From positions 124,001 to 188,000 of the forward strand of contig NZ_BMZF01000005.1 in NCBI RefSeq assembly GCF_014652655.1: a stretch of 64,000 bases of DNA, read 5' to 3'. The DNA is from Paramylibacter ulvae (lineage in GTDB: Bacteria > Pseudomonadota > Alphaproteobacteria > Rhodobacterales > Rhodobacteraceae). Both the position numbers and the translations under genes were made by a program. Shown piece by piece: positions 56,591 to 64,000 of the stretch (position 1 is the stretch's first letter; each line of letters starts with the position of its first letter). The notes below the pieces were generated by a model. That model saw only the letters and a program-made list of their open reading frames with translations. It did no database searches and was not told the origin of the DNA.

Positions 56591-57384
56591 TAGATTTCTG
56601 CCGTGATTTGTAGGCCGTCATAGGCGGCGGTGACGTGATCGGGGGTGTCGTCACAGATCGTTTGATAATCCAGATCGACATGCATGTTGGTCAGGATCGC
56701 GCGTTTGGGCGCGTATTTTTCAATCCATTCCAGTGATTGCGCAAAATGAGTGTGGCTGGGATGTGGCGTGTATCGCAGCGCATCAAGAATCCAACAATCC
56801 AGATCACCCATGGGCGCATCGGCTGGCACGCTGGAAATATCAGGGGTGTAGAGTAGATCATTGATACGGATTGCACGCGCCGTGATATTTCCGTGTTCCA
56901 CATCAAAGCTGTCAATCGTGATCGAACCACCCGCGCCATCTATTATTAGGTTTTCGGGCAGATCGTTCATTTTAAGGATAGGGGGATAAGGGCTCCCGGC
57001 TGGTGTCTCGAACGTATAGCCAAAACGCCCCATGATCGCTGCACGCGCCGATGGTGCGGCGTAAACATTGATCAGTTCGCGCATATTGATCACCACCATG
57101 CGCAGATCATCCAGCCCATGCAGGTGATCCGCATGTTCATGGGTATAAATCACAGCGTCCAGTTCACCGACATTTGCGTTTAACAATTGTTGGCGCATAT
57201 CGGGGGATGTGTCGATCAACACATTTGTTGTGCCGTTCGCACCGATGCGTTGCACCAGAAGCGAGCAGCGTAACCGACGATTGCGTGGGTTGTTGGGATC
57301 ACAAGCGCCCCAGTTGTTGCCAATGCGTGGCACACCGCCGGAGGAGCCACAGCCAAGGATGGTGAATTTGACTTCCGACATCAT
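56590..57384 (-). CDS. Metallo-beta-lactamase-fold hydrolase (PhnP-like)
   Basis: This 264-residue protein is a metallo-hydrolase of the PhnP/ribonuclease Z-like type. The first strand ends FTILGCGSSGGVPRIG and the metal motif is YTHEHADHLHGLDD; a further metal His lies in LTNMHVDLDY. A CDPNNPRNRRLRCSLLV segment is typical of the PhnP-like subgroup. It probably cleaves cyclic phosphodiesters, inferred from the family. The ATG at 57384 overlaps the tatD stop by 4 bases. It is part of the tmk–holB–tatD operon. Confidence 0.9.
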   Translation of the reverse strand: MMSEVKFTILGCGSSGGVPRIGNNWGACDPNNPRNRRLRCSLLVQRIGANGTTNVLIDTSPDMRQQLLNANVGELDAVIYTHEHADHLHGLDDLRMVVINMRELINVYAAPSARAAIMGRFGYTFETPAGSPYPPILKMNDLPENLIIDGAGGSITIDSFDVEHGNITARAIRINDLLYTPDISSVPADAPMGDLDCWILDALRYTPHPSHTHFAQSLEWIEKYAPKRAILTNMHVDLDYQTICDDTPDHVTAAYDGLQITAEI

Positions 57385-58181
57385 GGTTTCATCCATGCGG
57401 CAGCCTTGGAAAACAGGCGATCAAAATTGGCGGTGGTTTGGGCGGCGAAAGTTGCGTAATCAACACCGAATACTTCTGCACCTTTTTGCGCGGTATGGGC
57501 GCTAAAGGCGGGTTCATTGCGTTTGCCGCGATGGGGGACGGGTGCCAAATACGGGCTGTCGGTTTCGACCAATACCCGATCAATGGGGGCAGCAGCAAAA
57601 ATATCGCGCAAGTCTTGGCTTTTGTTAAATGTCGCAATGCCAGACATCGACAGGTAAAAATCCAGATCAAGCGCGGCCTTGGCCAATTCGGCACTTGATG
57701 AAAAACAATGCATCACACATGTATATGCGCCGTTGTCATAGCCTTCGCGCAGGATTTGCGCCATGTCGTCATCTGCCGCGCGGGCATGAATGATCAGCGG
57801 AAGGCCTGAATCGCGTGCGGCATCAATATGAATGCGCAACGATTGTTTTTGAATATCGGCGCTGTCGGCGGTGTAATGATAATCCAAACCCGTTTCACCA
57901 ATACCCACCATTTTTGGGTGTTTGGTGAGGGCGAGCAATTCATCAACGGATGTTAATGGTTCTTCGGCGGCGCTCATTGGGTGGGTGCCTGCGGCGTAAA
58001 ACACGCAATCATTTGCATCTGCAATCGCACGCACCGATGGTTCGTTGCGCAAACGTGTGCAGATCGTCACCAAACGTGCAACGCCCGCATCATTTGCGCG
58101 TTTGATCAATTCGGGAATTTCGCCGTCAAAATCAGGGAAATCAAGGTGGCAGTGACTGTCAACGATTGAAGGGTTTGTCAT
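57381..58181 (-). CDS. tatD: TatD-family metal-dependent hydrolase
   Basis: This 266-residue TIM-barrel hydrolase (YcfH/TatD family, reported as DNase or deoxyribonucleotide-processing enzyme) starts VDSHCHLDFPDF with the first metal motif. Later ligands are in GIGETGLDYHY (Glu), LPLIIHARAAD (His), MHCFSS (His) and VETDSPYLAPVPHRG (Asp). It is translationally coupled to the MBL gene (ATGA) and lies 23 bases after holB on the same strand. This gene order is common in alphaproteobacteria. Confidence 0.95.
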   Translation of the reverse strand: MTNPSIVDSHCHLDFPDFDGEIPELIKRANDAGVARLVTICTRLRNEPSVRAIADANDCVFYAAGTHPMSAAEEPLTSVDELLALTKHPKMVGIGETGLDYHYTADSADIQKQSLRIHIDAARDSGLPLIIHARAADDDMAQILREGYDNGAYTCVMHCFSSSAELAKAALDLDFYLSMSGIATFNKSQDLRDIFAAAPIDRVLVETDSPYLAPVPHRGKRNEPAFSAHTAQKGAEVFGVDYATFAAQTTANFDRLFSKAAAWMKP

Positions 58182-58204
58182 TATATTGGCCCGTTCAGCG
58201 CCGA

Positions 58205-59326
58205 TTAGTTACGCGCCGTTTCATCAAGTTTAAGAAACATATCTAGGATGACAGAGGAAGGGTCAAGGTTCACCGCGCGCGCATGTGTTGAACGTGATGT
58301 GATTTCTTGCAACAGATTGGCCCATTTACGTGCAGCCATCGCATCGGGTGCGAGTTTTGCGAACAGGGCCGCTTCGCCCTGTGCGGCCTCGATCACACTT
58401 TCGGGTTGCAATGCGCCGTAGCGGGCAAGACGGGCAAGGAATGTGGAAAACAGGCGCAATGTCATGTCGTATTTTTGTTCCGCCGCTTTGCCAACACAAC
58501 TACTAGCAAGGGCAAGTGCGGCCGTGCGATCGAGCCCGGGTGCACGCGCGGAAATTGAGACGATCGATGAATAAAGCTTTAATCCATCCGCGCCTAGCAT
58601 TTGAATGGCTTGTCCTGCCGATCCATCGGCAAGGGTGGCAAGCGCAAGGCTATTTTGTGATGCTTCGAATCCTGCCTGCGCCAATGCCCCGTCCAAATCT
58701 GTTTCATTCAATTGCACACAGCGCAATTCGCGACAGCGTGATCGAATGGTGGGCAACAGGCGCGCGGGTTGATGGCAGACCAACAAAAGGATCACCTTTT
58801 CTGGCGGTTCTTCCAAGATTTTGAGCAATGCATTGGCGGCCGGTGTGTTCAATTCGTCCGCTGCATCCACAATCGCCACACGCCAACCACCATCGGCGGC
58901 GGAAAAATTGAAAAAGCTTTTCAATTTGCGCACTTCGTCAACGGTAATCGCCTGTTTTAACTTTTTGGATTTTTCATCATATGGGCGACGTGCCAAAAAT
59001 AACCGCGGCTCGCCCAGTGCAGCCATGCGCCGTGCAACGGGATGATCGGATGGAACCGATAAATCGTTTGGCGAGGGGGCAGCATCGGCAAACATGCCAC
59101 CATCATCATCAGGTTGTGCCAATAAAAAACGGGCGATGCGCCATGCCAATGTGGATTTGCCCACGCCACGTGGGCCATTTATCAGCCATGCGTGATGCAA
59201 ACGACCTGAATTGAATGCGGTTAAAAACGTATCTTCGGCGGCGGATTGTCCGATTAGTTTTTCGGTCAAGCGTGGGTGGGGTGCGCCATCAATCACATCG
59301 GATTGTGGGATTGCATCGTCGCTCAT
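58205..59326 (-). CDS. holB: DNA polymerase III delta' subunit
   Basis: HolB is part of the clamp-loader complex that places the beta clamp on DNA. The 373-residue sequence has LIGQSAAEDTFLTAFNSGRLHHAWL, a Walker A-like NGPRGVGKSTLAW, the alpha/beta AAA core with VAIVDAADELNTPAANALLKILEEPP and SRCRELR. The four zinc-binding Cys found after the Walker region in E. coli delta' are absent. The C-terminal clamp-loader collar follows. Its start overlaps the tmk stop by 4 bases. Confidence 0.92.
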   Translation of the reverse strand: MSDDAIPQSDVIDGAPHPRLTEKLIGQSAAEDTFLTAFNSGRLHHAWLINGPRGVGKSTLAWRIARFLLAQPDDDGGMFADAAPSPNDLSVPSDHPVARRMAALGEPRLFLARRPYDEKSKKLKQAITVDEVRKLKSFFNFSAADGGWRVAIVDAADELNTPAANALLKILEEPPEKVILLLVCHQPARLLPTIRSRCRELRCVQLNETDLDGALAQAGFEASQNSLALATLADGSAGQAIQMLGADGLKLYSSIVSISARAPGLDRTAALALASSCVGKAAEQKYDMTLRLFSTFLARLARYGALQPESVIEAAQGEAALFAKLAPDAMAARKWANLLQEITSRSTHARAVNLDPSSVILDMFLKLDETARN

Positions 59327-59943
59327 GCGATTGCGGCCTTGGCGATGCTCAAAACATCGGATGCGATGGCATCAATGGCGCGATTGCCGTCAATCACGCG
59401 ACAACGATTGGTGTTTTCCTTGGCCAATGCCAAAAAACCCGCACGCAAATCCATTTGAAATTGCAAACCAAAATCTTCGAAGCGATCTTCGCCGCTATTT
59501 CGCGCCAAACCACGGGTCAGCGCTTGTTCTGGATCAACGTCGATGATGAATGTCAGGTCTGGTTCAACTTTAATAATTGTGTCGTGGAGAGCATCAACAG
59601 TCCCACGCAGATCAGCGCGTGCGACACCTTGGTATATACGCGTAGAATCGGCGAAACGATCCGAAATCACCACGGTACCATTTGCCAGTGCAGGGCGGAT
59701 GGTTTTTTCCAAATGGTCACGACGTGCGGCGGTGAATAACAAAATTTCCGTTTCGGGAGACCAGCGATCGGGGTCACCCTCGACCAGCAATTTGCGTATG
59801 TCTTCTGCGCCCACACTGCCACCTGGTTCGCGTGTGATGATAACATCAATGCCTTGATCGGCCAGTGTTTTGGCCAATAATTTCGATTGTGTGGATTTTC
59901 CCGAACCGTCGATACCTTCGAAGGTGATAAAAATGGCGGTCAC
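59323..59943 (-). CDS. tmk: Thymidylate kinase
   Basis: Tmk phosphorylates dTMP to dTDP for DNA synthesis. The 206-residue sequence has P-loop FEGIDGSGKSTQSKLLA, the DR(Y/F) motif region ISDRFADSTRIYQG, TREPGGSVGAEDIRKLL, and the LID-region Arg residues in ARNSGEDRFED. The start is GTG at 59943, just 4 bases after the dacC stop, with AAGAG upstream; longer frames overlap dacC without a better site. Its stop overlaps the holB start. Confidence 0.95.
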   Translation of the reverse strand: MTAIFITFEGIDGSGKSTQSKLLAKTLADQGIDVIITREPGGSVGAEDIRKLLVEGDPDRWSPETEILLFTAARRDHLEKTIRPALANGTVVISDRFADSTRIYQGVARADLRGTVDALHDTIIKVEPDLTFIIDVDPEQALTRGLARNSGEDRFEDFGLQFQMDLRAGFLALAKENTNRCRVIDGNRAIDAIASDVLSIAKAAIA

Positions 59944-59947
59944 GCGA

Positions 59948-61096
59948 TTACTCTTTTGCGAAAAATTTGCCGCCCAAAACATCCTTGCTCAGGATTTCGG
60001 CAGAGGCACGCATACGCGACAAAAGCCCACCCTTGGCAACTTCTTTTCCAGCATAAAGCGGGTATTTTGATGGTTCCATCCCGTCAGGAATAACCGTGAG
60101 CGTAGCAATCGGTTTATCGGTGCTAATCGGTGCGGCGATGGGGCTTTGGTAATTCACTTCTAATTTTACGGGCGTGTTTTTGTTATATGGGGCAAGTGTT
60201 GTAATGCCCTCTTTGGATACCAGATTGACGGTGTTTTCCTTGCCAATCCATACCTTGGCCGATGCGATGCGTGTGTTTTTTTCAAACAGATCCTTTTTCA
60301 CGAATTGCCGAAACGCCCAGCTGGTTAAGCGTTCTGCCTCATTCGCGCGATCAGCCTCTGAATTTAGGCCCGTGATCATAAAGATAACCCGACGATCACC
60401 TTGTTTCGCAGAACCAACCAAACCATATCCCGCTTCTTCGGTGTGACCTGTTTTGAGACCATCCGCACCAATGCCCAGTTTCAACAACGGGTTGCGGTTT
60501 TTCTGGGTGATATTATCCCATGTGAATTCTTTTTCCGCGAAATATGCGTAAAATTCAGGGAATTCAGTAATGATGCGATTGGCCAAGAACACCAAATCAC
60601 GTGCGCTCATGCGCTGGCCAGGGTGCGGCCAGCCCGTGGAATTGGCAAAAATGGATGATGTCATGCCAAGTTCTTTGGCACGTTCTGTCATTTGACGGGC
60701 GAACTCTGCCTCTGATCCTGCCAAAGCCTCGGCCACGGTAACGCAAGCGTCGTTACCTGATTGCACGATGATACCGCGCAACAGGTTATCAACCGATACG
60801 CGTTCCTTGGCCCGCAGGAACATTGTGGAACCGCCCATATTATGAGCCTTTTCCGATACAGGGAATTTCGTATCAAGCGAAATGCGCCCTGCGCGCAACG
60901 CTTCGAATAACATATTCAGCGTCATCAGTTTGGACATAGATGCAGGCGGCACCGATTTATCGGCATCCTTGGCCAATAAAACCGTACCCGTGGTTTGATC
61001 CACCAACATCGCCGATTTTGCAAGCGTTTCAAATGCTTGTGCCGTCGATGTGTTGGCTAACAAGCCAATACATGCCAAAATCCGAACCAGACGCAT
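59948..61096 (-). CDS. dacC: D-alanyl-D-alanine carboxypeptidase (PBP5/DacC-type)
   Basis: This low-molecular-weight penicillin-binding protein trims pentapeptide side chains of peptidoglycan. The 382-residue sequence has a signal peptide ending near AQA, the SxxK motif SMSK at residues ~53–56, SGN in IVQSGNDACV, and KTG in GLKTGHTEEAG. The beta-rich PBP5_C domain follows, then a C-terminal amphipathic helix region (GGLLSRMRASAEILSKDVLG) for membrane attachment. The ATG at 61096 has AAAGGA upstream; a TTG lies 3 bases earlier. It sits 5 bases after the SPOR gene. Confidence 0.95.
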   Translation of the reverse strand: MRLVRILACIGLLANTSTAQAFETLAKSAMLVDQTTGTVLLAKDADKSVPPASMSKLMTLNMLFEALRAGRISLDTKFPVSEKAHNMGGSTMFLRAKERVSVDNLLRGIIVQSGNDACVTVAEALAGSEAEFARQMTERAKELGMTSSIFANSTGWPHPGQRMSARDLVFLANRIITEFPEFYAYFAEKEFTWDNITQKNRNPLLKLGIGADGLKTGHTEEAGYGLVGSAKQGDRRVIFMITGLNSEADRANEAERLTSWAFRQFVKKDLFEKNTRIASAKVWIGKENTVNLVSKEGITTLAPYNKNTPVKLEVNYQSPIAAPISTDKPIATLTVIPDGMEPSKYPLYAGKEVAKGGLLSRMRASAEILSKDVLGGKFFAKE

Positions 61097-61101
61097 CAAT
61101 A

Positions 61102-62031
61102 TTATCCTTTTACCAAATAGGCATCGTTAAAGCCCATTGCCTTGACCTTGCTCAGCAATGTTTTTTGCGACGAACCTGTATCCGCAGGGCCAGCAAGCAC
61201 GCGCCAAAACGATTTGCCTTTTGCTGATGATGCCACGATTTTCCCAGAAATGCCGTTTGATTTCAACTGTGCCAACGTCGCGTCAGCATTTGCCTGAACG
61301 CTAAAGAAGCCCATTTGCACGTAACGTGCATTCGCGCTTGCCTTGGGGGCAGGGGCGGCGGCGGGTTTTGCTGCCGCTGGTTTGGCCGCCACAGGTTTAA
61401 CATCCGTTGGGCGAGGCAATGGCTTCACCATGGATACCATTGTGTCATCATTTGCGCCCGATTGTGCTGCTGGCGATGCGTCAAGCGATGTTGCCGCCAC
61501 GGTTTCAGGTTCACCTGCCGCCGTTACATCCGATGCCATTTCATCTGCGGGTCCAGCGACGGGAACTTTTTTCGTGCGCATCGCGGTGACGGTTAATTCA
61601 ACGGGCCCGCCAGCAAGTGCGCCAATCGCCTCTGCTGCATCTGACGATAATTGGAATTCAGGGCCGGGGTTATCGCGTTCACGACGAAATAATGCGCCGA
61701 TCACAAATTTACCGTTGGCGTTGTTTTTAATAATAACACGTTCTGGCTTTTTATTGTCTGGGTGTGCAACCCAAACGCCACCCAATGATGGGCGACCATC
61801 CCATAAACCCTTGGCAGTTTTTTCGAACACTTCGGGTGCTTCGACGTCTTTTTCGACGGTCTTTCCAAGAAAACCTGGACTTGCGGCATCCGTGCCGGCT
61901 GTGCCAGTTGGTTTATCTTTTGCCTTCAAAAAATTTGGTGTTTTACCTTCTTCACAGGCAGATAAGCCCGCGAAAAGCAAAAAGCTGCAGGCGATTTTGG
62001 TGGGGAGTGCCCCAATAAATTTGCGTGTCAC
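61102..62031 (-). CDS. SPOR-domain lipoprotein
   Basis: This 309-residue protein has a signal sequence with a lipobox (LSAC) at residues ~24–27, a middle region with WDGRPSLGGVWVAHP that resembles the RlpA-type double-psi part in context but without its catalytic residues being clear, an Ala/Pro-rich linker (~210–235), and a C-terminal SPOR domain (ARYVQMGFFSVQANADATLAQL ... FWRVLAGPA). SPOR domains bind denuded septal glycan strands, so it probably acts in division or septal cell wall. First gene of the dacC–tmk–holB–tatD–MBL operon. Confidence 0.85.
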   Translation of the reverse strand: MTRKFIGALPTKIACSFLLFAGLSACEEGKTPNFLKAKDKPTGTAGTDAASPGFLGKTVEKDVEAPEVFEKTAKGLWDGRPSLGGVWVAHPDNKKPERVIIKNNANGKFVIGALFRRERDNPGPEFQLSSDAAEAIGALAGGPVELTVTAMRTKKVPVAGPADEMASDVTAAGEPETVAATSLDASPAAQSGANDDTMVSMVKPLPRPTDVKPVAAKPAAAKPAAAPAPKASANARYVQMGFFSVQANADATLAQLKSNGISGKIVASSAKGKSFWRVLAGPADTGSSQKTLLSKVKAMGFNDAYLVKG

Positions 62032-62276
62032 GCCGATCCTCCTGTTGCCACCCGCTGTTTTTCAGCTTGTTCGTGGCATACTGTCTAACCTCTGGGCATA
62101 ATTTTGCCGCTGAACAACAGTTTAACAGGCTGAAAACATAATGAAAGCGTGTTCTTGTCAAAAAAAATGCTAATGGCGGTGTTTTGCCACCGAAACGGGC
62201 TTGCAGTTTCCGCTCGTGGGATTTATGCAGCATCTCGTAAACGATCATGTTCGCAAGTTTTTGCGATCAATGACAC

Positions 62277-62364
62277 GGAGAGGTGGCAGAGTGGTCGAAT
62301 GCGGCGGTCTTGAAAACCGTTGAACTGCGAGGTTCCCAGGGTTCGAATCCCTGTCTCTCCGCCA
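62277..62364 (+). tRNA. tRNA-Ser (TGA)
   Basis: The 88-base gene is a class II tRNA with acceptor GGAGAGG/TCTCTCC, long variable arm, T-loop GTTCGAATCC and encoded CCA. The anticodon stem GCGGT/ACCGT closes loop CTTGAAA with anticodon TGA at 62311–62313, reading UCA-type serine codons. A tyrosine integrase follows directly, so the gene is a likely integration target. Confidence 0.97.
62341..62364 (+). other. Presumed attachment site (3' end of tRNA-Ser)
   Basis: Integrases of this type usually recombine at the 3' end of a tRNA gene and restore it. The T-arm and acceptor of tRNA-Ser here are the natural core of such a site. The second copy would lie beyond the right edge, so the core limits cannot be seen; the call is inferred from the integrase position. 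Confidence 0.5.
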
Positions 62365-62369
62365 CATTC

Positions 62370-62406
62370 AAAAACATCACATTGATGTATGTTTTTGTTT
62401 TTATTA
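62370..62406 (+). terminator. Terminator after tRNA-Ser
   Basis: AAAAACAT (62370–62377) pairs with ATGTTTTT (62389–62396), with ACA/TGT extending the stem past one bulged base, followed by a T-rich stretch. It ends the tRNA transcript and, if the island edge is as proposed, belongs to the integrated DNA. Confidence 0.65.
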
Positions 62407-62528
62407 ATTAATTTTTGATTAAAGTTAGCTGTTCGCGGTTGCCTTCAATGTATTAAGTTAATTTTGCTACGCATTCTGCTACACATTGTTCGTTGCATAG
62501 ACTCTGCAAAATGCATAGATTTGCACCC

Positions 62529-63794
62529 ATGAAAGTACACTTGCGCGAAAACACATATTACATACGCCGCCGTGTTCCCAAAAGATTTGCAGATATTGAA
62601 TCGCGCCGTGAGGTTTGGTTGTCCCTTCACACCGATAGCTTGCAGATCGCGAGGGAAAAGGCGCAGACCGTATGGAACATGACCGTTCAATGCTGGGAAG
62701 ATACCCAGCAAGGCAGACACGATAACGCTGCCACGCAATACGAAGCCGCAAAGAGATTGGCCGCTGCCAGAGGCTTTAAATTCATGCCTGCCAATGACGT
62801 TGCGCAACTGCCCTTGCAACAGATCATTAAGCGCGTTGAGGCATCCCACGACAATGGCGACAGGATAGAACGCAACGGCCGCGCAATACTTGGTCTGGCC
62901 AAACCGCCACAAATCAACATAAGCGCCGCGCTCGATGAATATTGGGAATTGGCCAAGGATAAGGAAGTCGGGAAAAGCCCCGATCAGGTGCGCCGTATGA
63001 AAAACCCGCGCATCAAAGCAATCAACAATTTCATATCTGTCATTGGTGATAAGCCCATCGCAGAAATCACCCGCGACGACATGCTTGATTTTCGTGATTG
63101 GTGGATGAACAAGATCGCAAAAAGAAACATGTCGGCCAACAGCGCCAATAAAGACTTCACGTATCTGGCCAGCACCTTGCAAACGATCAACAAGATGAAA
63201 CGCTTGAATCTGGATTTGCAAACATCTGACATGCGATTGAGTGAAGGTAAAAAGAAACAACGCCCCGCATTTGATAATGATTGGATTAAGCGCGTATTGG
63301 TCGCACCGGACACTATGGAAAACCTGAATAGCCAAGCGCGGGACATTACCTTGACTTTGGTCAACACAGGTGCGCGGCCATCCGAAATCGTTGGCTTGTT
63401 GCCCGAACACATACATCTTAACGCTCCAGTGCCATACATTGAGATATTGCCCGAAGGCAAAACGCTTAAAAGCGATGCAAGCGAACGTGAATTGCCCTTG
63501 GTCGGTGTTTCGCTTGAAGCGATGAAAAGAAACCCAGCTGGTTTCCCCCGATACAGAGGTAAACGCACCTATTCGGCCACGATCAATAAATACCTGCGCG
63601 ACAACGGACACATGCCCAGCGCCGCGCATACCATCTATGGCCTGCGCCATACATTCCAAGATAACATTCAAGCGCTGGGCATCAGTGATCGCTTTGACCG
63701 CGATCTTATGGGGCACTCCCTGCGCCGCGAACGGTACGGTAAAGGTGCCACGCTTGAGATGAAACAGGAAATCTTGCATCAGATTGCGTTTTAA
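62529..63794 (+). CDS. Tyrosine recombinase/integrase with DUF6538-type N terminus
   Basis: This 421-residue site-specific recombinase has an N-terminal arm-binding part (HLRENTYYIRRRVPKRFAD, typical of DUF6538-type phage/island integrases), a SAM-like core-binding domain (~residues 130–235) and a catalytic domain. Catalytic residues read as Arg283 (TGARPSE), Arg373 in YGLRHTF (a Tyr replaces the usual box II His), His396 (LMGHS) and nucleophile Tyr403 (RERYGKG). The ATG at 62529 is favoured; 62511 (ATG) and 62493 (TTG) are alternatives and none has a clear ribosome binding site. It lies 165 bases after tRNA-Ser and reads away from it. Confidence 0.92.
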   Translation: MKVHLRENTYYIRRRVPKRFADIESRREVWLSLHTDSLQIAREKAQTVWNMTVQCWEDTQQGRHDNAATQYEAAKRLAAARGFKFMPANDVAQLPLQQIIKRVEASHDNGDRIERNGRAILGLAKPPQINISAALDEYWELAKDKEVGKSPDQVRRMKNPRIKAINNFISVIGDKPIAEITRDDMLDFRDWWMNKIAKRNMSANSANKDFTYLASTLQTINKMKRLNLDLQTSDMRLSEGKKKQRPAFDNDWIKRVLVAPDTMENLNSQARDITLTLVNTGARPSEIVGLLPEHIHLNAPVPYIEILPEGKTLKSDASERELPLVGVSLEAMKRNPAGFPRYRGKRTYSATINKYLRDNGHMPSAAHTIYGLRHTFQDNIQALGISDRFDRDLMGHSLRRERYGKGATLEMKQEILHQIAF

Positions 63795-63812
63795 CTACTG
63801 CCCCACATAGGT

Positions 63813-63920
63813 CTAGTGATGCGGTAACATCACTTTGATTGCACAATCTACATACAAAGCCACTACTTTTTGACATGCATCAGTCAAATCGTGATCCAAA
63901 TTTCCGCATTTTTCCTTCAT
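63813..63920 (-). other. Possible small ORF or gene remnant at the right edge
   Basis: A 35-codon minus-strand frame starts at ATG 63920, 7 bases after GGAGG, and encodes KEKCGNLDHDLTDACQKVV and a short hydrophobic end. An overlapping minus-strand frame (63884 to about 63979) reads FVQREVETLAQVAWRLG and also looks protein-like but has no start codon before an upstream stop. One of the two may be real or a decayed island gene; the window edge hides the context. Confidence 0.25.
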
Positions 63921-64000
63921 GTCCAAGCCTCCATGCGACTTGAGCAAGAGTTTCTACTTCGCGCTGGACAAATTTGTTGAAATTTTATCATAGCTATCGA

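Noticed and set aside
62445-63779. 444-codon open frame on the minus strand
   Set aside because: It mirrors the integrase, whose catalytic residues are clear; the antisense product has no recognisable motif.

Overview
The window reads as chromosomal DNA of an alphaproteobacterium, most likely a marine Rhodobacterales (roseobacter-type) species of moderate GC content. The reasons are gene orders typical of that group (ftsY–EamA–ispZ; glyQ–DUF6446-type–glyS–ppdK–cell wall hydrolase; ctaD–DUF2244; SPOR lipoprotein–dacC–tmk–holB–tatD–MBL), a SAM-II riboswitch in front of metZ, and short ATGA overlaps between operon partners. About 58 protein genes, two tRNAs (Leu-GAG, Ser-TGA), one riboswitch and several intrinsic terminators can be supported. 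I see no CRISPR array, rRNA or insertion sequence.

Layout. 1–2.9 kb: 3' part of a formate dehydrogenase/NuoF-type flavoprotein gene, a YhhN-family membrane protein and a convergent lytic transglycosylase. 3–8 kb: ftsY (with a Pro-Glu hexanucleotide repeat), an EamA transporter and ispZ, then convergent GST and alpha/beta-hydrolase genes. 8.2–15.3 kb: SAM-II riboswitch plus terminator and metZ, folE, trkH, a PLP decarboxylase and an FAD dehydrogenase. 15.7–24.5 kb: the glycyl-tRNA synthetase cluster (glyQ, an extra coiled-coil FkbM methyltransferase, a duplicated DUF6446-type protein, glyS), ppdK behind a strong leader hairpin, and a SleB-type hydrolase. 24.5–28.6 kb: a secreted CAP protein and the folB–folP–glmM operon. 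28.6–31.5 kb: an accessory patch with an AT-rich orphan gene, a 3' remnant of an EamA transporter gene, an exported amidohydrolase and an intact EamA gene. 31.6–39 kb: ilvC divergent from two overlapping Lrp/AsnC regulators, a class V aminotransferase, a UbiH-type hydroxylase, a HAD nucleotidase, two methyltransferases and a GntR/FCD regulator. 39–50.4 kb: a GT2 glycosyltransferase with an MshEN-like front end, carA, a YqeY protein, an MDR oxidoreductase, small membrane and hypothetical proteins, ctaD, an SH3 lipoprotein-like protein, a sulfatase-fold phosphoglycerol transferase and lipB. 50.5–55.6 kb: tRNA-Leu and a complete PotABCD-type polyamine ABC transporter. 55.6–62 kb: an AEC transporter and the MBL–tatD–holB–tmk–dacC–SPOR operon. 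62.3–64 kb: tRNA-Ser followed at once by a tyrosine integrase, which looks like the left end of an integrated island that continues past the window.

Function. Most of the window is housekeeping: translation (GlyRS, SRP receptor), folate synthesis, sulfur amino acid and branched-chain amino acid synthesis, cell-wall recycling and synthesis, respiration and DNA replication. The accessory or unusual items are the orphan gene with the adjacent gene remnant, the FkbM gene inside the glyQS cluster, the internal duplication in the DUF6446-type protein, the GT2 fusion, and the tRNA-Ser island edge. No clearly new multi-gene system is visible. All functional assignments come from reading motifs and recalling families; no search was run.
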